NCBI GenBank assembly: GCA_023512835.1
Contig: CM042089.1
Coordinates: forward strand, 11,671,759 to 11,735,758
From: Taxillus chinensis
Lineage: Eukaryota > Streptophyta > Magnoliopsida > Santalales > Loranthaceae
Direction of reading: 5' to 3'
DNA: 64,000 bases
The position numbers and the translations under genes are program-made. Under the pieces are notes generated by a model. It did no database searches, was not told the origin of the DNA, and was given only the letters and a program-made list of their open reading frames with translations. Positions 46,321 to 59,979 of the stretch are shown piece after piece (position 1 is the stretch's first letter; every line of letters begins with the position of its first letter).

Positions 46321-49145
46321 GAAATATTAAAATAGAGAGGGAGATGCAAGGCGTGTTTAGGACCTGTGAGGAGAGATTGAAAAGAGGTTAATGAAGAGAG
46401 CCGCAGCAGATAAGAGGTTTGAGGTATGGGGACAACATTAAAAGTATGATAAAAATAGACATTTCAGAATTGCAATATTATTTTACTTACACAACCTGCT
46501 CCTTTCCTCCCTGATTGATTGATTGACTGACGTACAGCAGCTGGTTGCACCATTTAAAAATAAAAATAAAAATAAAACAAAGCAACCGGCCGGTTAGATA
46601 ATTCACATAAAACTTTAAAATATTTTCTTCCAATTTAAGAATTTAAATTATTTTTTAAATATAAATATATATATTATAATTTTTATAAATCAGCATATAT
46701 ATTATTAAAATAATATTTTTGATTTTTATTTAATAATAGTTTTTATAATTTAATATTAAATAAAAATAAAATTCGTCAATTTTTTTATATAATTTAATAA
46801 TTATATAAAATAAATTATTAAATTTATAAAAAAAGTTACATATAAAATTTTTATGATTATATGGCTTTTAAAAATGAAAAAACAAACTTATATAAAAAAT
46901 TTTGTTACTAGGAGTCTAATTACTTCAATCAACCAGCCGGGTTTGTACGTACCCGATACTATTTGTTTGCCGGGGCTTGGTCCATCTGTTTTATAATGAC
47001 GCGATATCCTATTCCTATTACCGGCTCCGGCTGAATTCATTTTTATAGTATATATTATATATTTATATCTGAATAATTAAAAGTTTAATTAATTGATTAC
47101 TTTAAATAAAATCAATTGTTAACTTTGTTCATTGTACCTGTACGTACCAAACGAGACGTATTTTATGGGATGAGTTAATAGATTTAAGTTGTCACAGACG
47201 CTACTGTAGATCGGGAGACACTCATATTTAACTCTTTTACATCTTCTTCTTCTTCTTCTCTCTCTCTCTCTCTCATCTTTGACTAGACTAATCTTGAATT
47301 TTAGATAATTATTATAAATATATGTGAGATATACTAAGTATTCCACCTGCTTTGCTGTATATATACTAATAATTCCTACCACCTAAATAAAGGTGCTAAT
47401 AACAACCATGTTTTTTTTTTTCCACTTCTTCCTTTTCCCTCTGCTCTTTAGGCGCTCTCACCCTCTTATACACGTACCCTACACATGGCTACAATTTCTC
47501 TCTCATCATTTCCTTTTTTGTTTTGGTTATCTATTATAATTATTATAATTATTTGATATTAATTTAGGGTTGTATATTCAACTCTATGGATACCTCCTAA
47601 ACATGCACCACTAGAATTTTAAACTTAGTTGAAGTTTTTGAAACACTAGCAAAGACGCAAAAAGTGCCACTAATGGCTTTGCCAGTGTTTTGCAAAATAA
47701 CAAAAACGCCTACACCAGTGTAGGTTTGCGTTTTGGTGGCGTTCAAAGGTTCTTTTGGAACGGTTTTTTAAAAGCATCACCTAAAATTATTTACTTGTCC
47801 AGCAATCTAAAATAACTATAATTACTAGAATTATTTACACCGGTGTTTTAGTGTTTTTTTCCCGCTTTCCTATATGGACTTCTACCGGGTGAGTGCCTTT
47901 CTTTTGGTATTTTTTTTCTTTTAATAATAATAAAAAAAACTTTTCCACTTTAAAAAAAAACTCCAATCATGAATATATATTACTGATGTATTAACTAAAA
48001 TTTAACTTTTTATCGTATTATATTTTTAAAAATATACTGCACCTGTAAATACCATTCTAAATTAATAGATCTGAGTCGTGACATAAATCTTCCATAAAAT
48101 AAAATTAAAGAAATTGTGAAACTAGAAATTTGACACAGGGGAAAAGAAGGAAAAAAATATAAAGAAAAAAAAGTGATATACGTGGGATATGATGACTCTT
48201 TTCACAAGTAATCCACTGGAAGACATGACATGACCAAATTAAGTTGATGTAATGCAAGCTGTACTCATTTTAGTAATGGTCCAGCGAAGGAGATATACGA
48301 GTTAGGACTTTCTAATAAAATATTAAAAAGTAAGCAGCGAAGAAATTTGGCTAGATAATTTTATATATTCAAATTCGAATATTAATAAGTCATAATATTA
48401 TTCATAGATAATTAATATAAAAAAAATAAAATACATATCATCTACTATTTTTATGCTGCTTAGTCGACATCCAAATGACCGAATTTCAGCTAAAAATCGA
48501 TCGAAAGTAAAAGTACTAAATCCAAACCTTGTGCATGGTTAATGAAAAACAAAATTATAAAACAAATCAACCTCTCATACCATTATATCGATGCATAATT
48601 TATAAATAATGTTATGTGAGCATCAATAATGGAAGAAATAATATAATAACACAATTTATCATACTCTTTAGATAATTAATAACAGGAGCATAAGGAAAGA
48701 AAATAGGTAATGTAGTAGTTGTACCGATTCATCCAAGTTCGAGCATAACTAGCATGTAAAAGGTACATTAGAGTGCCTTTTTCAGTCTAAAATCCCACTA
48801 ACTTGATATTGAACCTGAACCTACTACAGAGTAACCCTGCAAGGTGATACCCTTAGTCTCCAAAATTTTAGATAATTCCGTAAATATTAAAGTTCATTCC
48901 TTTTCCAATTCTAACAATTAATATTGGATCTCTTGTTCAGATATGAACTTCACTATTAAGTTTTTTCTTATACATTAGTTTCTAAGAAACTTATTATATC
49001 TTTCTTATACATCAACACCAACTTCATGCGACCATAAGAAGATGGAAAAAACTAGATGAGTGTTAAGGCTTTGTCTTCATTATCATCCTTGACTCCAATG
49101 GATTCCTATTGGATTTAAATTGGAATTTGACTTATGCGGATAAAA
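46321..49145. other. AT-rich spacer with repeat debris
   Basis: 46610-46900 holds a copy of the AT-rich repeat shared with 43420 and 60480. 47245-47274 is a (CTT)n(CT)n tract. 47605-47760 begins CACTAGAATTTTAAAC and has GGCGTTC/AAACGCC words, possibly a truncated CACTA end, but no opposite end was found. No gene recognised. Confidence 0.35.
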
Positions 49146-49149
49146 CCCT

Positions 49150-50490
49150 ATGTGAATTGTATTAGAAGTATTACTATGTTATTTACTAACAAATTGCATA
49201 AAATGAAGCTTAGAAAGAGACTCGGAAAGGTGTGTGTGCAAACAAAACGAGAGTTTTGCCAAAAGTGACTAAAGACATGATACATAATCTTGATCCAGAA
49301 CAAGCGAAGTGAAAAAATGACCAAAGACATAGTACAAAACCGAGAAGTTAGAAGTTTCGATATAAGGCAAAGTCTTGGTATAACCAATAAATCACTCAGT
49401 ATAACTAAGTTTTTTATTCTGAAGTTTCTCTCGGTTTTGACCAAGGTAGATATCTAAAAGGCTCGATATAAGGACAAAAGATTCGGTCTAAGGATCAAAG
49501 GCTCGATATAATTAAGCACAATGTCCCAGTTTAACAAAAGTTCCTTATCCAACATTCATCAAGTATCAATTTAGCAAAGCTACGCATATGATATTTATCA
49601 TGTTCAATATATTCTCAAAGATCCGCTATAAGTGTCTGTCCAAATATTCTCAAAGATCCGATATAAGCATCAAAAGCCTAATTTAAGCAAGCAAAGTCTC
49701 GGGCTGAACTCACATGCTTGGAATAATTTCACAAGCATGAAGATGACTCTCAAAACCTCACTCCTCAGGGTAAGCAAGATGTGTCCAATGACTACTGTGG
49801 ACAACAACTTACATGTGGAATATTAGGATTGGTTGTTTGGCACAAACATCAATGCGAATGTTAGAATCATGTTTTACGCTTTATTTATTTTCTAACATAC
49901 ATCGAGTCATATGTAAAATAAACAATGGGGATATGGATGGAAATATGGGATTGAAGATATTTTTTGCAATCCTCTAACCCTAAAATAAACAATGGGATAT
50001 GGATCGAAATATGGAATTGAAGACATTTTTTTTTTGCAATCCTCGAGCCTGAGCGCACTTGCCAAAAAGAAGACATTCTTTATGCAACTCAATAAGGACA
50101 GACATACCAAATTCCAAGATGATACTGAAGATCAAATCATGTATATAAATAAATGGATTATAGTGTAGAAAGAGTTTGCTTGAACGCCCTTACACCAGCA
50201 CTTAAACTTAGAATATTTTTAGTGTAATTGTGAGAATTTGCATACAATATAGACTAGAACCAGAGTAACTACTGTAAACAAAAGAGAGATTCTTTCAGTA
50301 GATCAAAGCAAGTGTAAACAGCAAAGATCTACTTTTGTATTGTTGTAAATATCATTTTGATAACAAAATACTTTCATTAGTTATGATTGTCTTCCACGCA
50401 TCTTATTTATTACAATTAGTAACTATCTACCCAGAATAGCTAAAGAGTAATTTTTGGAGTTCTATTCACCTCCATTTAAGCTCTTCGGGA
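49150..50490 (+). repeat. Ty1/copia-like LTR remnant
   Basis: The segment has repeated CTCGATATAAG phrases (49460-49680) and ends GTAATTTTTGGAGTTCTATTCACCTCC...CTCTTCGGGACCAAT (about 50450-50493), wording typical of the 3' end of plant copia LTRs. Also TTCTTTCAGTAGATCAAAGC near 50290. Its 5' limit is unclear, and no primer site directly follows. Low-moderate confidence. Confidence 0.45.
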
Positions 50491-50499
50491 CCAATAATT

Positions 50500-50935
50500 T
50501 AAATTTTGAGATAATTCTATTGAAAGCACTTATTAAATGGCATAAAATCTTTAACCCTTCCTCCAATATTCATTGTGTGTGAATCTACTTTGTTTAGAAT
50601 ACTCAATTGCATATTTCATTCACTTTATACAACTCTTTTAATTTTCCCAAAGTCCTTTGGCCGTTAAAATGTCATGCATATTTGTGAGAAAATGTTTCGC
50701 TAGATATAATCCTTGTCACTCATAATTGGTTTAGTAGACAAATCTAAATCCTTAACAACATCAAAAATTTTGTTTGAACTAAGGGTAGATTTCCCCTTTA
50801 ATGCCTTGTGTAACTCAGATTTAATTATAATATCCTTGACTTGCACTTGCTACAAATCAAAATTTATTTTTCCACCACCTCAAATTTGCCTAGCTAACTC
50901 AGGCATCTTGATCTTGCTTTGGTGAATCTTGTAAT
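50500..50935 (-). pseudogene. Copia gag (UBN2-type) fragment, antisense to the adjacent LTR
   Basis: Minus-strand pieces read QVQVKDIIIKSELHKALKGK (about 50800-50855), MSDKDYI (near 50715), FGKIKELYKV (near 50650) and a closing SAFNRII (near 50515), the order found in copia gag. Stops are frequent. Its orientation is opposite to the LTR remnant at 49150-50490, so they may be different insertions or one rearranged element. Confidence 0.6.
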
Positions 50936-53900
50936 TACCGGGTAGTATCCACGGCACCAATTTACTTTGCCTAGAAATATTCAAAAAATGATTTTTTCTA
51001 ATGTGAAAGATTAGGCAAGGTTGCAATCATATTACATATTAAGACTTTAAGAGAACTAGCGACATTTTAACTCTGAAACTAGTTGTTGGAAAAATGATTC
51101 TCCAACACAATTTCACAATATAAAAATATAATGTGAAAAACTTAAAAATGGAGGAAACCATGACAATAGAAAAAAAAACGTTAAAAATTACAACCATATA
51201 TTAGACTATTTAACTCGTATCTACTTAATTTGGCCCCAATACAACCCAATACTCACAAGACTAAAACCCCTTTCGATGTGGAAGATTGAGTTTAAACCTC
51301 AACCACAGAACAGAGCGTACAAAACTTTCTTATACCCTTAAATATATTAGTATTTAACTATTAATATAAAAAATTAAATACACAATACTTGAAATATATT
51401 AACTTAGCGGTGTATTGCTTTAATTGCTACCGAGTCACTCCTCACTTCTTTCACTAAAATGCGTTTTTTTTTTATTTGACCAAAGACTAAAAATAGCAAT
51501 AAGTGAATGGGAATAAATCATAAATTCAATACTTTAAAGGTTTGAGGGTGAGAAGTGGTGTTAAATTCATACATTGTTGGGGTTCCCGTATAATCCGCCT
51601 ACTTAGATTTGTTTCAATCTATTTTTATAACCATATCAAATGGGGATTTGTGTGATTCAGCAAGAGATGTCCATATAGGTTAGCAAATTCTCGTGATGAA
51701 ATGAATATTCACTGTACATTACGTATATAGAAAGAAGACAGATTAATTTTTGTGCATAAAACTGTTGCTCTAAATTCAATTACTCAGAAATGCACGCTTG
51801 ACTGCAGGCCTGGATTTTTGTCTGAAAAGAAAAAGAAGACAGGGGTATGGAAATAAAACAATAATAATCGGGGGAACAAATATGTCGTCCAGAGGCACTG
51901 GTATGACCGAATGAGGGAGATTGGTACGTACACCGACTGTCTCATCGCAGTTGAATGGAATCTTAGCCACAGCGTAGCCCCTTGTAATACTACAGTGTAC
52001 ATATAGCTTTTTGGGTAGGACTAGCTAGTACTGTATTGTCTGTGTAAAAAAACAAAACAAAACAAAAGCCCTCAGTAGTCACGTGGTTAAGCTCCGTTTG
52101 GTGTGGAATATTATCAAAATGCGTTATTCACCTAATTATAATTGACTGTTTAAATATATATATATATATATTTGTGTGTGTATAATTAATTTTAATTTAG
52201 TACTTGTTTAGTTCTTTGTATTGAAAATAATAATTTAAATATATATAATATTATATTATTATTACCAACAACTTTATCGTACTGATTTTTTTGTTAATTT
52301 TTTTAACATTATATTCATCATCAAATGTTAACATAACAATGTTTAGAACCATAATAATAACTTTTAAAAATAGTCTGGGTGGCCAAACCTTTTCAAGCTA
52401 CTCTATTTTGTTTCCCAATTGACTCATTAATTTATATATATGATTTTAAGTATTACATATGAATATAAAAAGTAGATGCAAATATGTAGTATTACAAATG
52501 AACAATGCTATGAAGATTGTATGATTGTAATATTAGTTTTTGTTTAATGCTAGGCACATCCTAGATTATATTTCCTCATTGTACCACACTTCTGCATGTC
52601 AGCTGTATGTATGACAGATTTGAATCGTCCAATATCTATATCTAGCAGGCAACAATTCCTCCATCAAGACATCAATCTATCAATTTCAAAAAATATAAAA
52701 ATAAAAATATTTGAAATTTAAGATTCAATGATCAATATTAATGCCCAAGCCAAATAATATAAAACGCTAAGAAAAAAAGCTTGTAGGCCAAATAATCTTC
52801 TATCATTGGCACCACCGTCAAAGTGATTTTTCTGGTTTATGGTTTGGTGCACTATAACCATAAATCACTCACCTCATCTTCATTGCTGGAACTCAACGTA
52901 CGGCACGACTCCCTTCTTCAAAACATGAAATAGCAACTAGAGATTTAATATATTATTACCTGAATGGTGAGGAATGATCTAACAACGACAAAGCTTGACT
53001 GAGACGATTTGGTGACGAAGCGTCAGTGGAAGGAACTACGAAGCTTGACTGGAGGGATGATCTGACGACGATGAAGCTTGATTGGGAGGAATAATCCGAT
53101 GATGAAGCTTGACTACTCAAGGTTGAGGGTGAGGAAGAAACGAATGAAATAAAACAAATAAAATTATTTTATTTTTATGAAAATAATTCTTCAATTTTAT
53201 ATGCGTAAACATGTTCCTAAGTAAAAGAAAATTACAAAAAATGTGGTATGCATGTTTTTATACAAATGGCGTTTTGCTTCCATGAAGCGTGCACTTTCAC
53301 CTAAGGCTTTGCACTTTCAAGCCTTGAGATCCTTTGGCGCGCAACAACCATGATCAATTGCTCATATATCTTGTTTTAAGGTTGCATAACTACCAAAGAG
53401 AGGGGTCATCCCCACTGCAACGGTAGAATAAATGCCGAAAAGCTTTGTCTATCTCATCATTCCTGGACTCTTTTTAGGATGTTCAATGCATAACATTATA
53501 GAGCAAATTGTAAATATGACACAAACACGTAAGCTGTCACCACTAATACAAGCAAAATTTTCATTTGCAAGCTTTTGCATTCCAGAAGAAGTTGAGTTGT
53601 TAGAGTCAATTTCCTTGTTTTGTTTTGGTTTGCATTGTGCTTCTTCAGTTTGTAGGAACTAGGAACATAAGACAATAATATTGTAGGCGTGTGGCAGACT
53701 AAAACACTTACACAATCCTCACTCATAAGAAAAATATTTTAACCCTGAGTTGAGGATAAATAGAGAAAAACTCTAATGGGACTATTCTTACTACAAAATG
53801 GCAAGCTAACATCTGCTTGCAATTACATAGCATATCTGGAAATCGCAATTACTTATATTTGTTAAGTAAAATAGTTAAAGCATCAATAAATAAACCTGAG

Positions 53901-54105
53901 AGCCAATAGGCACGTAGGCGAGAATTGATGAAAACGCACAGAGAATTTATTCAAAAACCCCAGAAAAGGCTTCCGTCCAACTTTAGCATAGTATACAAAA
54001 TCATAGCCAAACAAGAAAGAAAGAACACCAAACACGTCTATATGTACACCAAATATTACTTACAGGATTACAGCATATAATCACTTCCACGCTCTGCAGC
54101 AGTTT
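50936..54105. other. Intergenic spacer 3' of the XBAT35-like gene
   Basis: No gene recognised. The minus strand at 51785-52000 is open for 60-70 residues (KIPFNCDETVGVRTNLPHSV), which reads somewhat like protein but matches nothing I know. At 52970-53112, GAAGCTTGACT with GGATGATCTGACGACGAT-type words recurs four times at roughly 40-50 bp. Confidence 0.35.
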
Positions 54106-54846
54106 TCAAACGGCAAAAACCTTTATGACCTGGTCAATATTTGCACGACACACGGGGCAACCCCATTTCTTGGTCATGATCTCATTCAAACAGGACATGC
54201 ATCCAGCCATATGTCCACAGGGGATGCAAGCCCCCTCGGCAGGAGCATCTAAACAAATCACACATGTGGAAGAAACGCCTCCTTTATTTTCATTTTGTCC
54301 ACCAGGTGACTTCTCAATGACCGGTGTGGACAAATCATCAAAGGTATAATCAATGGATGGATAGCGAATAGGACCCTCATCTATGGTCTCATGAGCCAGT
54401 GGTGGAGCAGAAGGGGCCAAAGCAGGGGTGGGAGTAGGATTGTTGTGAATTTGGATATTCTCAGCAGGAGGATTGTGGCTGGGCCCAGCTTCATGCGTCA
54501 CTGGTACATTCCCACCATTTTTCCCGGTTTTCTCAGCGGTGTTATTCCAACTGGTGGATGAATTTGCCTCAGGATTTGTTTGGGCCTTAGGGAGCGGGGC
54601 TGTCTCTACCATAGTAGCCTGAATTGAGTCATTTATTGCCATTGCTAATTCTAGGTCTTCTGCCGCTGGGGGTGCAGTTGCAGGAGCAGCTTCAGTGGAT
54701 GCATTTTGTAGGAATGTGGGACAGGTTCCCTAAAAATACAAAAGATCAAAAACCATAAGTTGAAATATTTGTGAATAGAAATTATGCCAAGGAAAAATAG
54801 ATGCATATTCCATCTGGACCAAGTTAATTTTTTTTCAAGTTAAATT

Positions 54847-54877
<31 letters not shown>

Positions 54878-57800
54878 GACAATTGGAAATTCAAAAAGAT
54901 CTTAATCCCATGAAATACCTTCATTAGAGTCATGCATAGGCCATAGCAGATTAGATTAACAATATGTGGTTTAATAATTTTTAAACCAAAATTTTCTAAT
55001 GAGTTTAGTCGATGAAAGAGAAAAATGGAATAGGCGGAATGCAAAATCCTCCATTTGCTTAAAAGATTATATGGGTATTTCTTTCTAAGTCCCTATCATT
55101 AAAAGAACTGTTGAAAGACCTATCTATCCTGTGTGGTACCTGCACAATTCCTTTGCACGCATTACAAAACCACTGAAGTTGTTGCATGTCATTGTGATGC
55201 AAGGGTGCCAGTTTAAAGTGTGTTTCTGAGTAAAATAAAAGGAGAAGTTAAAAACATCCAAACATAAATACAAGGCATTTGAGAAAATAATGTAAATACA
55301 TTTTTTTACTATTGCTGAAATACAAGCAGATAAGTATGTGGTAATAGTGAAGTTTTATGGGAGGTAGTAATGATGCTCAGTGGGACATCAATTATAACAG
55401 CTAGCCATCAATTTTTTGGGCATCCAGATATTTGGATCCGGTTTATACTCAAAATTTCCATTCAGAATATCACAAGTACATGGTTTATACATTGTCGAAT
55501 TATTGCATTTATATGTAGAGGTACTTCTTATATCTTTGTGCAACTAAAACAAATTCATCATATTTTTTAAAATTATTGCTTGAAGAAATTATATATTCAT
55601 AAAAACCTAGATATCTTTGCTTTAATTATATTTCAAGAACTTACTAGTTACTATAACATAAAATTTAACATTCAGTATGATTCCATTACCCTTTAACAAC
55701 CTCTAACTTTATTATTGTTTTCATAATACATAATTTTAGAATTTGATATAATAGTCCAGATTTGCTGGAAATCAAGCTTAGCTTACCACCGTCGAAATCT
55801 GAGTAATTTTAGTATTAAGTTGGATTAAATATTCATATAGTATGTATTATGCCTACAAACTTTTACAGTGATCTAACGGTTAATTTGAGCATAAATTAAA
55901 TTTTAAAAAATTTAAATTTAAATTAATTTATTTTAATTTAGATTTTTTCTAATTTATTTTGCATACAAATTAATCGTTAAATAATCATAAAATTTTATAG
56001 GCATAATACATACTATATGAATATTCAAACTAACGGTTAATTTCTAAAAAAAATATCAATTTAATACTAAAATTACTCAGATTTCCCCGGTGATAAGCTA
56101 AGCTTGATTTCCAGCAAATCCGGACTCTTGCTATAACTCATGTCTGCATATTGTTCCTTGCCACCTTGCCCCATGGAAGGTATAAAGGCTTCAACTGTGC
56201 AGCTAGACTATGAAATCATGTATAAAAAGAAATTTAATAAACAATCAATAATAGAATAGCTATAATATATAGAATTTACTGGTGGGATTATCATGAACTA
56301 TCACAACAGATTCACGGTGCTCCATATTTGGTTCCTCCATGTTTGCTTTCCACAATGCAACAACTGCACGAGGCCGGGCATCCTGCTCAACCATAGGACC
56401 TTATAAATAAATAATCCAGCCTAGACATATGTCATCTCATAGGAGTGCATATAATGACATTAGCTATGTTGATGCACACAAAAAAGTATATAATTAACCA
56501 TGAAAGCAAGTTGTTGTGACCACCAAATAGTATATAAACCAGTGTTTGTGTCTGTCTTCTAAAATAAAATTCCGAGGTTAACCCTTCACATGTAACAAAG
56601 TGGGGGGACTATACCAGGAATCACTCCCAAAGAAGGGCAGCACAAGGAATTGACCCTATGGAAGGCCGGGCAACTCAATCTACTTGTTTAGAATGAGTAG
56701 AACTCTAGACCATTAAATCCAAAAAGAAAGGGCCCCTGAACATATATTATAGTAACTCAGTGCTCTAAACCTGTGTTTGGTTGCTATGAAAATGCATGGA
56801 AAATGAGGGGTGAGTAGAAAAGATATGGAAAACTCATTTTCCTGTGTTTGGCAAGGGATGGAAAATGAAAGGTGGAAAGAAAAATATGAAAAAAGTATGA
56901 AAAACTGAGGTTATTTTTATGACAATCAAAATAGTAACTTTTCATATGGAAAAGTGTTGAAATTACAAAATTATTTTTTTCACCTATTACACAAATTTAC
57001 ACAACTAATTGGTATTTTAAATGCTACTAGTTTTTAAAACTTTTTTTTCTATTCCCAATTGATCATAAAAAATACTTTTTCCACCCCTTTTCTATCCCAA
57101 CCAAACATTTTTTTTTTTACATTTTTCCCACCCCTTTTCGACCTAAACTTCTTACACCCTTTACAGAGCCTAAAAGTTCCATCCAGAGAAACACTGAAGG
57201 GAAGGGAAGTAGTGAAAATCCTAAGAAGCTCTAAATTAACTCACGAAACATAAAGTTTCAGACAGCTTTCTCAACATTCACCAATATGACGGCCAATGCT
57301 AAATATTGAAAGAAAAAAAAGGAACATGGAATCTCATCCCAGTGCACTAAATATGAAGGCTGAAGAAGTTAAAACTGAAATAAATCCAAAATATCATAGA
57401 TTTTGCAAAAACATTCCAGACATAACAATTAATGGCTGAAGCTTAACATACATAACTACAAATCATTAAAATTGTATACCACAGTGTAAAATACCTGCAA
57501 ACAAGGATATATGGCAAGCTCCAACTTGAAAGGTTTTGTCGGATTGCGGGCACCACATGGTAAAACCACTACCCAACTGTGAACAATGCAATAATATCAA
57601 CATAATTATATAGTACTTGATAAGAATAGCTTAAAATGCAAACCTCAAAACAAAATATAAAACTTTGTCATAAATGATAAATATTGCACATATAACCTAT
57701 TGCACAAAGGCAAACACAATGGAAACGGCAGAAAAATAAACCCACACTTTTCTCGAAATCAATAGAGGAGCTAGTGCTTCCAAAAAGCCAGGCCCATAAA

Positions 57801-59811
57801 ACTCCCGCAACCAACCAGAGAACAGGCATATATGGCTCTGAACAGAAGCGAATAGAACTTCAGCTGTTACTTTCTATTAAGAAGTTACATAAATTTAGAA
57901 TAGAAGAAGCAAAAAATACCACATCAAATCTTTGAGAATACCTCAATTGCACGAACAACATTGCTAAAACCCTTTGTTCTAGCAACATCAAGAGGTGTTT
58001 GACAATCATCATTCATCACTAACGCGTTTGCTGAAATTTGGAGAATCAAAATCTGTTAAAAACACCTTAATTTTTAAAAAACCAGAATGGAGAGGAATAC
58101 TCCTCTTTAACATCAAAGGATTTCTAAATCCAATCACAATAATGCAATATTATGTTGATACAAATCACAGTTCAACACACACCTCCACGTGAAAGAAGTA
58201 GCTTAACAGTATTTTCAAGGCCCCTTTTTGCAGCATGATGTAAAGGAGTCCCCGCATTTCGACCTGAGAACAAATTTGAAATTACTCAAATAAAACGAGA
58301 AAATGATTAATAAATAATGTAGAGTTTGATTTCAATCCTAGGATCTCTCGCCAGCATTAACCTCTCACCAGCATTAACCAGTTAACATAACCACAGGATT
58401 CAGAACTAACGTAGATAAAAGTGTGTAAGCTTTATTACAAAAGAACCTTGCATTTGGCACCCATATACCACACTGAAGAATTCCCCTTACCGACAGTCTT
58501 TTAATAGATAATATCAAAATCAGAATAGAAACTGGAAAATGAATAACATAATAAACACAAATTTCATTTTAGTTTTTCCTAGCTTACTGTCACGTCCATT
58601 TTTTTAACATATTTTTACTATTTCAATGTTTATATAGCTCATAAAGTGAGTTAAAACATGTATAAGAGATTTGTAGAGAAGTGCTGATGTCTCTCAGTAG
58701 CGAATTTGAAAAAGCCCTTATATCTACTTGTAGAGTAAGGCTCTAATTATAAAACTTTATACTTGATACTTGTATTCTAATACAAGTTTTTTCACTTTTA
58801 GACACTCTACAATTTCCGTAATCATAGCCTATTAATTGCCACACGACTATAAAATCGTTATGTGATAAATCTCAAAGATAACACAATACATTTTTACAAT
58901 TTCTTGGTAACGATTTTACTTAGTTCACGTAATTTCCGCAAGTGACAAGTGTCGCGTGAGTTATCAAAGTCGTAAATCTAACTCCATGACACTACACTCA
59001 TACTTTTACTCTTATGTTCTTCAGAAAAATTAAAGCACATTTGAAAAATAGAAAAAAAAAAAAAGGATGGCGGGTCTTAATTTGTATGAAAATAATTAAC
59101 AGCCATTTTGATTTTTCTGTAGTCTTACATTTAGCCACTTTGCATGGTTCTTCTTCTTCTCTGCGTTCTAGTTATTTTGAGAGAATTTTCACCATAGTCA
59201 ATAAAGAAACCATTCCGGACTTATGAATTTATCGGTTAAACCACTAAATTTGCTTCTTTAATGGGCTTGAACCATGCCTCCTGGACAATCTCAGTACATA
59301 GAGCAATTGACCATTTCATTACTATTGAAGAGTTTCGTCCACACAACAATGAACATGAGAATGACACATCATACCTGGACGGTAAACATTCATGTTGGCG
59401 CCTAAATCAATCAAAGTGTTGGCTACATCCAACAACTTAGGGTTCATGCATGCTACAATCAGGGGCGTTTTCCCATCTTTGTCAATCCACTGCACCAAAA
59501 AGCAACCAATGACTTAACACATTATGCACTAAAAAAAAAAAGCTACCTAAGCAACAACCTAGTATTCCTAGTAACGAAAGACAAATACAAGCCAAAAACA
59601 TAAAACCATAATTTCTCAGCAAAGGGTCGTGGGATTAATTTCTGACGACGCAATCAATGAAACCCAGATTCCAATCATAATTCATAACAAAAGCAAAGTC
59701 TGAGAATACCTCAAGGCCAGCACCATCTCTGCGAAGCTGTTTGATCCCTTCTGCGTTCCCATAAGCCACCTGCTGATACAACAGCTCGTCCTTGGATTGC
59801 CCCTGTCCCAT
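54106..59811 (-). CDS. XBAT35: XBAT35-like E3 ubiquitin ligase (ankyrin repeats, UIM-like motif, C-terminal RING)
   Basis: Nine exons with consistent phases and GT/AG sites: 59710..59811, 59375..59489, 58183..58263, 57942..58030, 57746..57837, 57495..57576, 56280..56382, 55140..55225, 54106..54729; 457 residues, close to Arabidopsis XBAT35 (about 460). It starts MGQGQSKDELLYQQVAYGN (Gly2, possible N-myristoylation). Ankyrin repeats (about 35-129): GKTPLIVACMN, AGTPLHHAAKRGLENTVKLL, CQTPLDVARTKGFSNVV. Then the conserved CLFSGWLREFYGPGFLE and RNPTKPFKLEL. EDLELAMAINDSIQ (274-288) resembles a ubiquitin-interacting motif. The RING (406-445) is CVICLDAP, CIPCGHMAGCMSC, CPVC, with all eight metal ligands present. 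XBAT35 is reported to act in ethylene-related growth and defence by ubiquitinating targets; function here is inferred. No defect seen. One intron holds a MITE, and another a MITE-like repeat. Confidence 0.95.
55753..56126. mobile_element. MITE with long inverted repeats in the XBAT35 intron (copy 2)
   Basis: The left end AGTCCAGATTTGCTGGAAATC is matched by GATTTCCAGCAAATCCGGACT at the right; the arms continue through AAGCTTAGCTTA and inward. The interior (TAATCGTTAAATAATC, ATAATACATACTATATGAATATTCAA) matches the element at 10646..11055. It lies between exons 7 and 8, away from the splice sites. Confidence 0.75.
56767..57110. repeat. Possible MITE with TGTTTGGTTG ends in an XBAT35 intron
   Basis: GTGTTTGGTTGCTATGAAAA at about 56773 and the inverted CCCAACCAAACA at about 57099 bracket AT-rich sequence with duplicated GGAAAATGA words. 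The ends are short and imperfect. It lies in the intron between exons 6 and 7. Confidence 0.45.
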
Positions 59812-59966
59812 TTGAGCCAAACAAGCCCAACTCCACAATCTCAATGATCTTTGGGGGAGATCGGAACTAGGGCTTCTAACTTTTCCCCCCAATGAGCTTT
59901 CCAGGAAAATTGAGAACTTTTCTAGGAAAATTTCTATATCCTCAGAATCGTCCAGTACAAGAAGAG

Positions 59967-59976
59967 GTATATATAT
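59967..59976 (-). promoter_or_regulatory. TATA box of the XBAT35-like gene
   Basis: ATATATATACC on the minus strand lies about 155 bp upstream of the start codon at 59811, in a suitable place for a leader of roughly 120 nt. No other core element was identified. Confidence 0.5.
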
Positions 59977-59979
59977 GAT

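Noticed and set aside
47605..47760. CACTAGAATTTT start with GGCGTT words as a second CACTA element
   Set aside because: No opposite terminus, transposase or target duplication was found, so it is not listed as its own element.
51776..52002. Minus-strand open frames near 51.9 kb
   Set aside because: They read partly like protein, but no family, splice structure or flanking exon was recognised; kept only as a note in the spacer entry.
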